Shown here in pieces: positions 35,593 through 44,035 of a DNA stretch of 64,000 bases (positions are counted from its first letter, which is position 1; each line of letters starts with the position of its first letter). Origin of the DNA: Streptomyces abyssalis. GTDB taxonomy: Bacteria > Actinomycetota > Actinomycetes > Streptomycetales > Streptomycetaceae. Made by a program: the position numbers and the translations under genes. Location: NCBI RefSeq assembly GCF_001751365.1, contig NZ_LJGT01000041.1, forward strand, positions 861,045 through 925,044, in the 5' to 3' direction. The notes beneath the pieces are model-generated. The model worked only from the letters and a program-made list of their open reading frames with translations, searched no databases and was not told the DNA's origin.

Positions 35593-36330
35593 ATGAAAGG
35601 GAACTCTGAAGTTGCAGAGCGAATGTGCAACAGGTGCGGAAGCATCAAGAGCCTCGAAGAATTCAACAAGCATAGAGGTGGGAAATACGGAGTCCGCAGC
35701 ACCTGTAGAGAGTGTGACCACAAACGCTCTCGACGCTACTATGCACAAAATCGAGAAACACGGTTAGCTTATGACCGGGAATACTATGCCGTGAATCGCC
35801 TTCGAGTCCTATCCCGTCAAAAGGAACGTAATATGGGCAGGGTGCGGGAGATCAAGGCATACAAGGAAAGATGGAAGAGGGAGAACCCAGCCTACGACAG
35901 GGAGTATCGTGAACGGAATCGCGAGTATTTCCGCAACTACAGGAAGGAATACTACGCCAACAATCGAGATAAGTTTCTCCAATACGAAGCCAAGCGTCAG
36001 CACGTGCGTGATGGGGTCGACCATGACGGCACGACACGCCAAGAGATACTCGCGAAGACCAACGGAAGATGCATCTATTGCAAGAAGGTTGCAGAAGAGA
36101 TAGACCACGTATGGCCCCGCGCGCGCGGCGGCCCATGGACGTACGACAATCTGGTGGCAACTTGTTGGACGTGCAATCGCGGAACTGGCGGCAAGTTTGA
36201 CAGGATAGTCTCGGATTGGTGGCCACAAAACTCCGGAATTGCTTGGGCTGACTTGCAGCCGATACTTATGGCTGCCGGTATTTCAGTAGCGTGGATGCAC
36301 GATGAGATCGAATCCCAATCGGATGCTTAG
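35593..36330 (+). CDS. HNH endonuclease with N-terminal zinc-ribbon, AT-rich
   Basis: About 245 residues from ATG 35593. The N-terminus has a CNRCGSIKSLEEF...CRECDHKR zinc-finger pair. A long basic Tyr/Arg/Asn region follows (about 50-140, many YYA.NR repeats), then the HNH core: GRCIYCKK, EEIDHVWPRARGGPWTYDNL, and CWTCNRGTGGK. The structure resembles homing-type or phage HNH nucleases. GC content near 50% and A/T-ending codons contrast sharply with all neighbours, indicating recent transfer, perhaps from a phage. Confidence 0.88.
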   Translation: MKGNSEVAERMCNRCGSIKSLEEFNKHRGGKYGVRSTCRECDHKRSRRYYAQNRETRLAYDREYYAVNRLRVLSRQKERNMGRVREIKAYKERWKRENPAYDREYRERNREYFRNYRKEYYANNRDKFLQYEAKRQHVRDGVDHDGTTRQEILAKTNGRCIYCKKVAEEIDHVWPRARGGPWTYDNLVATCWTCNRGTGGKFDRIVSDWWPQNSGIAWADLQPILMAAGISVAWMHDEIESQSDA

Positions 36331-36802
36331 TGGTCCGGCTAAGTGCTACTGGTTCGCAATCCAGCGTCCGTGTTGCGCTGCAGCTCATTGGGCTTGATCT
36401 TGATATATAGGTGGTGAGGTCGAATTCCCCGAGCCAAGCGTGAAGGTCACCTCTCGGATCCATCAGCCGGTCTAGGTACACAGACAAGCGAGCGCGGCAC
36501 TCGGCAGCAGACGTGAGGCAGGCAGCAGCCTCGGCTTGTGGGCGCGTGCCCGATCGTCAACACGCTCTTGTCGGCGAGGAAGTCCATCACCTCCTGTGCC
36601 ATGCCCAAGTTCGACGTTGACCGTCACGGCGCCTGCGACTTACGAGCGGACACGTGGCCCGACACTTGTTGCGTGCGCTCGTAGTCATCTGCCGAAGTCG
36701 CGCAGGTGGCATCGAAGCTTTGGAGCTCGTCAGCTGCCTAGATTTCGCCCTCGTTGGTGGCACAGACATGGCAGCCTATGAGCAGCAACGAAAGGACCGG
36801 AG
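36331..36802. other. Gap of about 470 bp with no intact gene
   Basis: Composition returns gradually to high GC. Reverse-strand stretches such as YLDRLMDPRGDLHAWLGEFD (about 36420-36480) look protein-like but are interrupted; probably decayed sequence. Confidence 0.4.
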
Positions 36803-37099
36803 ATGCCCATTCTCTTCTTCGCCGCCGCTGGTGCCCTCTGTGGAGGCGGAGCTGGCGGAGGGTGGTACCTGTGGAGGCGTGGTCAACAGGAAGCGGCCAA
36901 GCGGATGCAGCAGCGGGACGCCGAAGCCGCGCAGCAGGCGCTTAGGGATGCCATCGACCTTGCTGACCTGCGTAGCAAGGCACGAGAGGCAGGCTTGGAC
37001 CCGGATGAGGTCGTTGCCGGATATGAGAAGTTGCGAGACTCGCAGGTGTCTCCTGATGACGTGCTGAAGAGGCTGGGCCGGGCTGCCATCACCGGCTGA
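36803..37099 (+). CDS. Small membrane-anchored coiled-coil protein
   Basis: 98 residues preceded by GGACCGGAG. One N-terminal hydrophobic segment (ILFFAAAGALCGGGAGGGWYL) is followed by a charged helix (QEAAKRMQQRDAEAAQQALR) and a soluble helical tail. No family recognised. Confidence 0.65.
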   Translation: MPILFFAAAGALCGGGAGGGWYLWRRGQQEAAKRMQQRDAEAAQQALRDAIDLADLRSKAREAGLDPDEVVAGYEKLRDSQVSPDDVLKRLGRAAITG

Positions 37100-37174
37100 A
37101 AACCTTGCCCTGCTGTACGGATCTCCTGCATCCGCTTGGTTCGTGAGTGCCGGTTGCTCGCGCGCCGAGCGGGC

Positions 37175-37430
37175 CCACCTGGGCTTAGCGGTAGCTCCGA
37201 GCCGCGGAGGCAACAGAGCAGATAGCTGGCCTCGAACCGGGCGATCTCGCCGACGAGTTCGGCGCCGTGAGGGCGTAGGCGGGCAACGGCGTCCTCGATG
37301 TCGTCGACGGCGAACATGACTCGGTACTTGCCCAGAATGTTGTGCAGCCGGTTGCGTGGTCCGGCGCTAACCACCGCGGGGCTGCGGTACTTCGCCAGCT
37401 CGACGAGCCGACTGTGCCCGTCCGTTTCAT
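37175..37430 (-). pseudogene. VOC/glyoxalase-family fragment
   Basis: Reverse strand reads SRLVELAKYRSPAVV, YRVMFAVDDIEDAVARLRPH, GAELVGEIARFEASYLLCCL then RG. This matches the C-terminal half of glyoxalase/bleomycin-resistance-type proteins. The N-terminal half is absent; the fragment ends in unrelated sequence. Confidence 0.65.
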
Positions 37431-37443
37431 CATTGGGGGATCG

Positions 37444-38127
37444 ATGGACGAGAGAGGACGGGTAGTCGCTGCTGCTGAGAATCTGGTACTCAAACCGCGA
37501 GGCCCTCGTTGGGCTCATACCTCCCTGTGTGTCTTGGACGCCGTGTTCTCAATCAATGCCCACTATGAGCGACACACGATTCCCACCTGCCACCGCTACT
37601 CGGCCTGGGCTGGCATCTCAGTTCCGCTGTCAGGCAGCGAGCATCTCCCGGTACCCAACGAGCAGCCACTTCAGGGCTTCGTCACGCACATTCGGACCCA
37701 CGGTGAAGCGGCTTTCTCTTCCGAGGTCTTGCGGAACAGGCAGCGCATACGGGCAAACCGCGATGCCCCACTGAAGGCAGAGGCTGCCTGCAAGTATGCC
37801 GAGATCTTGGTAGCCCACGGCATCACAACCCTTGCCGATGTCAACGCACTTTTCGGTGACTTGGAAAAGCTGGGGGCCGTAGAGCATGACCTGGCGAAGG
37901 TTGCCGGCCATGGCTCCGGTGCACGTCTTGCCTACCTGTGGATGCTCATGGGGGACGACAATTGCATCAAGCCGGACCGCATGGTTCTCCGATGGCTGCG
38001 AGTGGTGCTGCATCGGACTGTGACCACTTTGGAAGCGATCAAACTCATCACTGAGGCTGCGGCACGCCTGGGTTGCACACCGTGGGAGCTTGATCATGCG
38101 ATCTGGAAGCACCAGCGGGACTTCTGA
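37444..38127 (+). CDS. HhH-GPD-like protein (putative DNA glycosylase-fold)
   Basis: 227 residues from ATG 37444. After LCVLDAVFSINAHYERH it has a helix-hairpin-helix-like segment, VAGHGSGARLAYLWMLMG, followed by DDNCIKPDRMVLRWLR, similar in layout to the hairpin, Gly-rich loop and catalytic-Asp region of endonuclease III-type glycosylases. KNRQR-like NRQRIRANRDAPLKAEAA precedes it. This is a widespread uncharacterised family; DNA repair or defence activity is inference. Confidence 0.7.
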   Translation: MDERGRVVAAAENLVLKPRGPRWAHTSLCVLDAVFSINAHYERHTIPTCHRYSAWAGISVPLSGSEHLPVPNEQPLQGFVTHIRTHGEAAFSSEVLRNRQRIRANRDAPLKAEAACKYAEILVAHGITTLADVNALFGDLEKLGAVEHDLAKVAGHGSGARLAYLWMLMGDDNCIKPDRMVLRWLRVVLHRTVTTLEAIKLITEAAARLGCTPWELDHAIWKHQRDF

Positions 38128-38408
38128 CTGCGGCGAATGCGTGCACGACGCTGCGAGACCAAGGAGACCACCATGGCCACGCGACTCCGCCGCTTGGCTT
38201 CCACGGCCTCGGATCACCGCTTAGGAGTTCGACCGTATGGTTCGCCCGGTCCTGGCCTCTCGATCCAGCCTTGCGCACGTGCCTTCGCAAGGCACCGGTC
38301 TGATCCGCTCCAGCCCGACGCCGTTGATGTCACTGTCGATGTCAGGCGGCCTCACGGATTTTGCTCCGGAGGCCGTAGCGATTCCCCCCTGAAACCGATC
38401 TGTGTCTG
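38128..38408. other. Gap between convergent genes
   Basis: No supported gene. An AAGGAG site and ATG at 38173 open a frame running to 38640, antisense to the helicase gene, with no recognisable protein; it is probably decayed or spurious. Confidence 0.35.
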
Positions 38409-41174
38409 TCAGCTCTCGCGGCTGCGGCAAATTCCTACGAAGTCGCAGTTGGCGCAGGACGAGCACCAGTTGTCTAGGCGGGCCATCTGGTTCGTCCGCA
38501 GTGAATCTGCTGCCCCCGTGACCCGCTTGCCGAGCGAGGTCATGACTTGGGGATCCACTAGCTCGCGGGTGTCACGCCCTGCCTTGTCGAGGTTGAGGAC
38601 CTCAACGACGTCTGCGTTCTCTCCGGTCAGCTCTCGGTAGCCGAGCACGTATAGGTGCAGCTGGTCACGGGTCAGGTCCTCGGCCTGGGCGCGCTCGCTG
38701 GACTTGAAGTCGACGACCGACGTCTCATTCGTGTCGAGTCGCTTGATCAGGTCAACGCGTCCGGTCACGGTGACACCGGGGACCGGGTGGATCTCTACGA
38801 CCTGCTCGGAGTACCTCGTCTGGTCCAGGGTCGCACCATGGCGCTCCAGGTAACGCCGCACAGCTATCTCAGCAGCGGGGCGGAGTTGGTCGGCGGCGGC
38901 CTTGTTCGCAAAGGGAAGGTTGAGATGGCGGTCCACGAGGTCCGCTGCTTCCTCTGAAGCGGCGATGTCACCCTCGATGGCGCGCTTGTGGATCTCCGCC
39001 ATGACGTCGTGCAGAGACTTGCCGAAGCCGAGTTCCTTCTGCAGGGGCGAGTCGAAGCCGTAGAGCAGACGGAGCTTGAAGGAGTACGGGCACTCGAAAA
39101 GGTACTTCAGGTCCGAGAAGGACATGACGACCTCGGGGATGCCGCGCATGGGCGCAGGCGTGAGTCGGCCGTCGGGGGGCGGGGAGATCTCGCGGGTCAG
39201 GAGGGTGTGGACCTGCGTGGCCTCGTTGAAGAAGCCCGAGCGCTTCTTGCCGGTGCGCTTCTTGCTGGGGGCGAAGGTGAGTGCCAAGTACTTCTGGGCA
39301 CGAGTGACTGCGACGTAGAAGAGACGACGCTCGTCCGCTTCCGTGCCACGATAGCGGGCTGCGCCTGGAACGAGGTTCTCCTCGACCACGTGAAAGACGC
39401 CGAGACCGCCTCGGCCGGAGGCGGGAAAGGTGTTCTTGCGCAGGGCGGGCAGGAAGACGGCAGGCCACTGCATGCCCTTGGCCTGATGGACAGTGGCGAT
39501 GACGACAGCGTTGGGCTGAGCGTAGCCGTTGTCCCCGTCGGACTCCTCGTAGTAATTGGGCGCCTGGTACTCAACCCACTTCGCGAACGCGTCGAACCGC
39601 TGCTGAGGTTCGCTGGTAAGGTGGATGCGCTCGAAGTCTCCGATCGCGGTGGAGAGTCGGCCGAGGTTGTAGTAGACGAGTTCGCCTCGCTCCTGCGGGA
39701 CACGCTCCTCGCGCAGCCCCACGGCTTCTAGGAAATCAAGGAAGACGCCTTGGAGTGTGGTGGAATCCCAGGGCTTGGAGGCGTCCCACTGCATGGTCGT
39801 GGTGAGCACGGGAAGTCCGGCTCGGACGTCGGACTCCGCTAGCCCGACGCCGGCGCCGAGCCATGCGTCGATGACGTCCTGCTCATCAGCTTCTCCGGCA
39901 ACGAACCGGAAGCAGGCGACGGCGGCCTGCACCTCCGGTGTTTCGAAGAGCTTGGTAAGGCCCTTGATGACGTACGGGATGTCGCGGCGGCGGAGCTCTT
40001 TGACGAGCGGGCCGGCGTCAGCCCTGACGGAGCGGAACAGGACGGCGAAGTCGGACCAGTCGAGTCCACGCGGATCGCCGCCTTCGCGGTCCTGGAACGC
40101 GACGCCGCGCAACCGCTCCATGCGATCGACGAGCCAGGCGGCTTCGGCATCCGTGTCGGGGAACTCGAGCGCTAGTAGGTCGCCGCGCTCGAAAGTCTGG
40201 TGGCCTGCGGCCGTCATGGCCTTACTGAGGCGCTCGCCTAGGGGAATCTCCTCGACGATGCGGCGTGCGAGGTCGACGATGGCGGGACTGGAGCGGAAGT
40301 TCTCATTCAGAGTGACACGTCGGACATCCTCGTAGCGGTTCTCGATCGTGAGGATGTTCTCGACGGCGCTGCCGCGCCACTGGTAGATCGTCTGGTCGTC
40401 GTCGCCGACCACGCAAAGGTTCGCCCCGTAGCGGGTGAGCCCACGGATCATCTGTTCCTGGATCGGGTTGGTGTCCTGGTATTCGTCGACGACGACGTAT
40501 TTAACGGTTTCCTTGACGTGCCGCTGCAGGCTCAGCACGGACTCGTCACCTTCGTCGTTGTCGTCGTTCAGCAGAACGGCGGCGTTGTGGAGAATGGCCG
40601 TGTAGTCGAAGTACGCGCGCTCGCTGAGGAGTCGCATGTACTTGTCGAGTCCATCCGCTACATCGGGGCGGAGTCCGTCCAGGTCCACATCGTCCTCCCG
40701 AAGGATCGACATGACCTGCTGGTACAGCTTGGAGTTGACCCAGCGCCGCAGGGGCTTCGAGGTGCCGTTAACGACTGCGTTTGTCGTGGTCAGTCCTGAC
40801 CTGGTGCTGTACTTGTCGATGATCAGTCGGGTCTGCACGTCATTGAGGACGTTGTACTTGAACGCCTCGGGCACGTGGCTGTGCAGCAGGTCCAGTGCGT
40901 ACCCGTGCATGGTGCCGATGTACATCTCAGCGAGGCCGTGCACCTCGCCGTGGAGTTCACGGATCCGCGCGTGCACACGCTCCTTCAGCTCGCCTGCAGC
41001 CTTCTCGGTGAAGGTGAAGGCGACGATGTGCCTGGGCTGAACGCCGGGCCGCCCGATCAGGCCGGCGATCCGCTGTGAGATCACCTCCGTCTTGCCGGAC
41101 CCAGCGCAGGCGACGATGAGGAGATCATCGTCGTGGGTGCCGATAGCGGCGCGCTGGGCGTCCGTGAACTGCAT
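38409..41174 (-). CDS. UvrD-type helicase fused to Fe-S RecB-family nuclease
   Basis: 921 residues from ATG 41174 after a G-rich RBS. Superfamily 1 helicase: Q-motif FTDAQRAAI, Walker A ACAGSGKT with K28, Walker B VVVDEYQDT with D230/E231, GDDDQTIYQWRG, and motif VI VAVTRAQKYLALTF. From about residue 680 a PD-(D/E)XK nuclease follows: GKSLHDVMAEIH, VTGRVDLIKR, VVDFKSS, and QLHLYVLGY. Cysteines C695, C907, C910 and C916 match the AddB/Cas4 pattern that holds a 4Fe-4S cluster. It likely unwinds and degrades DNA. It is downstream of Mod and Res on the same strand, so it is probably part of their system. Confidence 0.9.
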   Translation of the reverse strand: MQFTDAQRAAIGTHDDDLLIVACAGSGKTEVISQRIAGLIGRPGVQPRHIVAFTFTEKAAGELKERVHARIRELHGEVHGLAEMYIGTMHGYALDLLHSHVPEAFKYNVLNDVQTRLIIDKYSTRSGLTTTNAVVNGTSKPLRRWVNSKLYQQVMSILREDDVDLDGLRPDVADGLDKYMRLLSERAYFDYTAILHNAAVLLNDDNDEGDESVLSLQRHVKETVKYVVVDEYQDTNPIQEQMIRGLTRYGANLCVVGDDDQTIYQWRGSAVENILTIENRYEDVRRVTLNENFRSSPAIVDLARRIVEEIPLGERLSKAMTAAGHQTFERGDLLALEFPDTDAEAAWLVDRMERLRGVAFQDREGGDPRGLDWSDFAVLFRSVRADAGPLVKELRRRDIPYVIKGLTKLFETPEVQAAVACFRFVAGEADEQDVIDAWLGAGVGLAESDVRAGLPVLTTTMQWDASKPWDSTTLQGVFLDFLEAVGLREERVPQERGELVYYNLGRLSTAIGDFERIHLTSEPQQRFDAFAKWVEYQAPNYYEESDGDNGYAQPNAVVIATVHQAKGMQWPAVFLPALRKNTFPASGRGGLGVFHVVEENLVPGAARYRGTEADERRLFYVAVTRAQKYLALTFAPSKKRTGKKRSGFFNEATQVHTLLTREISPPPDGRLTPAPMRGIPEVVMSFSDLKYLFECPYSFKLRLLYGFDSPLQKELGFGKSLHDVMAEIHKRAIEGDIAASEEAADLVDRHLNLPFANKAAADQLRPAAEIAVRRYLERHGATLDQTRYSEQVVEIHPVPGVTVTGRVDLIKRLDTNETSVVDFKSSERAQAEDLTRDQLHLYVLGYRELTGENADVVEVLNLDKAGRDTRELVDPQVMTSLGKRVTGAADSLRTNQMARLDNWCSSCANCDFVGICRSRES

Positions 41175-41282
41175 TGTTCCCCCCGGATTGGCTGAAGTTG
41201 GTGCCGTGACCTGATGCCTTCGTGCGGCGAGTGCCCGGCGGGGTGGGCGCGCTGAAGACGCCACACCACGCCTAACGCGACG

Positions 41283-44027
41283 TTAGACCTCGATGGCCTT
41301 GAGGACTTCGTCGCCGAGGTAGTTGACGACCTTGACGGCGATGCGGCGGGAGTCGGGCTTGGGGAAGGGCCGGGACTTTGTGGTGAAGAGGGTGGCCAGA
41401 GCCTCATCGTCGATCTGCCCCTTGAGCGCCTTGCCGAGCCGCTCGTACGGGTTGAGACCGGTGGACTTGCCGTTCTCGCCCGAGAAGTAGACGTGGCGCA
41501 CAATGAAAGCCTCGGCGTCGTAGTCCGTGTCGATGGACCACATCATGATGTCGTCCGGGCCCTCGGCGCGTACGTCACCCGTCGTCGGGTTGTAGATGTC
41601 GAGCCCCTTGATCTCGGCGACGAGCCGGCCATCACTCGTTTCGGTCACCTCGATGTCGGGCTCGCCGAAGACCGTGAACAGGTTGCCGGTGCCGGTGTTG
41701 GCCAGTTCGTCACCCATGGCGAGGTCAGGGTTCATGCGGACGTTGAGCACGGTCATCTTGCCGACGTTGCGCTCCTGGATGACTGAGAACTCGCCTCGCT
41801 CCTGGTTGATCTCGTTGGTCGCCTCGGTCGCATTCGCACCGAAGGCGAAGCCGAGAATGAGCAGGAGGTCGATCTCGCCAAATCTGAGGGCCTCGCGAGC
41901 AGCGTTCTTGATGAAGAGCGAGTCGACGGTTCCGTATTCGGGACCGAGCGCGATGCCCACGCGGGATGGCGTGCCCTCCTCGGCGGCCTTGCGGATGCCA
42001 ACAGCGGTCAGTATCCGACCAGAGACAGGCTCGACCGATTCGAACTCCAGCCGCTCGTTCCGGTAGCCGTTCTGCACCCCTGCCTTCTTGACGTGCTCAA
42101 GAATCGTCTCTTCGTAGGAGGCACCGGAGGGCATCATCTCGGCGGCCTTCTCGGAGGCAGGGACCTCCTGGTCGAAAGAGACGGACCGGTGCGGCGAGAG
42201 CGACTCGACAGTGAAAGGGCCGGCAACCCGGATGGCCTTCCTGTTCTCGTAAGGGCGGTCGTAAAGCGTCTCGAACTCTGCGTGCTTTTTAATCGCCTTG
42301 TCGATCTGGTCGCGGGTCATCCCTTCTTTTATGTCTGGATTGTTCGCGATCGATTTCAGCGTAATGTGCGGGACACGCCCATAGACAAAGCCACGGCGAA
42401 TATCGTTCTTCGATGCTGAGCGATCCAAGGGCTGTTGGCTCAGTTCAGCCTCCTTACTCTTCCCTTCCGAGGAGTCGGCAAGGAGATACGCAGGATACTT
42501 CGCACCCATGAGGCGGTGACGTGCAAGGGAGATGGCCACGCGCGAGGTGTCGATGGTAATCCAACGGCGGCCCCACTCTTCGGCAACGTAGGCAGTGGTG
42601 CCGGAACCGCAGGTGGGGTCGAGGACCAAATCACCAGGGTCTGTGGACATAAGCATGCAGCGCTCGACCACTCGCAGGGCGGTTTGCACAACGTACAACT
42701 TTTCACCCCCGAACTGGTTTTGCCCCATAGTGTCCGTCCAGTTATTCCCAATCGGGAAAGCTGGAAAGTCGTCCACGTAGCGCATGTAGCCAGCTGATCG
42801 ACCGGCGGGAAGAACTCGACCGGCAGAAACAAGGCGCTCCATGCCAGCCCGATTGGTCTTCCACCCTCCCCGCAGGGGCAGCACGCTCCTACCAGCCACG
42901 GTGACGGGAAAGACCGTAGTCTGGCCGACACGCGTTGTCTGACTGGTGAGGTTGTCCACACCAAACGCGCGCGCACCTTCAGGGAGAGGGCCTCCCCTTT
43001 TCTCACTAAGCGTCAGAGTTCGACGACTTCCATCAGGAAGTTCAAGGTGAGTGTACAAACTGGACCCTGATTGGCCCACCGCTTTTTCCAGGAATAGCTG
43101 ACGATATTTGACAACGTCTTTGGATTTAGCATACCAAAGAATGTAGTCATTCAGGGAAGGCAGGGTGTTCGTGCCTCCCGCAAAGCTGCCTGCGCCGCTT
43201 GATTTCTGCACCGTAATCAGCGAAACGAAATTTTCTGCACCGAAAATCTCGTCCATGATTGCGCGGACCAAGTGGACATTGTCGTCGCCAATCTGAACAA
43301 ATACTGAACCACTCTCTGAGAGTAGGTCCCTAGACGACAAGAGGCGGTCCCTAAAGTATGCAAGGTAGGAACTGATTCCCAGCTCCCAGGTATCCCGGAA
43401 TGCCTTGATCTGCTCGACTTCTCGTGTCGCATCTTCCAGCTTCCCGTCGCGCACGCGAGAGTTATCTGCCCGCGCCTGCCAGTTCGACCCGAACTTGATC
43501 CCATACGGCGGGTCGATGTAAATCATCTGAACTTTGCCCCGCAGGTTCTCTCGCTCCGCGAGGCTCGCCATCACCTGGAGTGAATCGCCCAAGATCATGC
43601 GGTTGGTCCAGTTCATCTGGTGCTTGTACCAGTCGACTTTGTCAAGTTCATCTAGGATGCCGTCGTCGAAGAAACCGGTGCCGAATAGCGAGAGCTCTTC
43701 CTCTACGCCCTCACTTCCCCCCTTCTCGCGCCTTTTCGTCTCATCCATCAGCTGTTTGACGAGATACCGCGGCTCGATCCGCTCCTGGCGGAAGATCGGC
43801 GGGGCCGGAACCTCAAGGTCCTGGCGGTCCTGCTCGTCCTTGCCCTTCCAGACGAGCTGGGGGTCCTTGGCGAAGTCACGCTTGCCGCGCCATGTCATGG
43901 CAGCCTCGACTGCCTCCGTGACAAGGTCGATCGCGTCCGCCGTCGGATTGTTCACTCGGGTGTCCTCATGCCTTGTGGCCTGCACGGCCTTGGTGCTGTT
44001 CGCGGTGCTTCTGCGGGGAGCGGCCAT
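41283..44027 (-). CDS. Type III-like Mod DNA N6-adenine methyltransferase
   Basis: 914 residues, long for a Mod. Motif IV is D172PPYG (IYIDPPYGIKFG) and motif I is D470PTCGSGTTAYVAE; the order IV then I marks the beta class. Between them lies the presumed target-recognition domain, whose DNA is visibly less GC-rich than the ends. C-terminal residues 600-910 form an extra domain (YGTVDSLFIKNAAREALRFG; ending NYLGDEVLKAIEV). The gene ends 109 bp before the helicase start and begins 9 bp after Res, so Mod and Res form one unit. It should methylate an adenine in an asymmetric site. Confidence 0.9.
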   Translation of the reverse strand: MAAPRRSTANSTKAVQATRHEDTRVNNPTADAIDLVTEAVEAAMTWRGKRDFAKDPQLVWKGKDEQDRQDLEVPAPPIFRQERIEPRYLVKQLMDETKRREKGGSEGVEEELSLFGTGFFDDGILDELDKVDWYKHQMNWTNRMILGDSLQVMASLAERENLRGKVQMIYIDPPYGIKFGSNWQARADNSRVRDGKLEDATREVEQIKAFRDTWELGISSYLAYFRDRLLSSRDLLSESGSVFVQIGDDNVHLVRAIMDEIFGAENFVSLITVQKSSGAGSFAGGTNTLPSLNDYILWYAKSKDVVKYRQLFLEKAVGQSGSSLYTHLELPDGSRRTLTLSEKRGGPLPEGARAFGVDNLTSQTTRVGQTTVFPVTVAGRSVLPLRGGWKTNRAGMERLVSAGRVLPAGRSAGYMRYVDDFPAFPIGNNWTDTMGQNQFGGEKLYVVQTALRVVERCMLMSTDPGDLVLDPTCGSGTTAYVAEEWGRRWITIDTSRVAISLARHRLMGAKYPAYLLADSSEGKSKEAELSQQPLDRSASKNDIRRGFVYGRVPHITLKSIANNPDIKEGMTRDQIDKAIKKHAEFETLYDRPYENRKAIRVAGPFTVESLSPHRSVSFDQEVPASEKAAEMMPSGASYEETILEHVKKAGVQNGYRNERLEFESVEPVSGRILTAVGIRKAAEEGTPSRVGIALGPEYGTVDSLFIKNAAREALRFGEIDLLLILGFAFGANATEATNEINQERGEFSVIQERNVGKMTVLNVRMNPDLAMGDELANTGTGNLFTVFGEPDIEVTETSDGRLVAEIKGLDIYNPTTGDVRAEGPDDIMMWSIDTDYDAEAFIVRHVYFSGENGKSTGLNPYERLGKALKGQIDDEALATLFTTKSRPFPKPDSRRIAVKVVNYLGDEVLKAIEV

Positions 44028-44035
44028 CGTATTTC

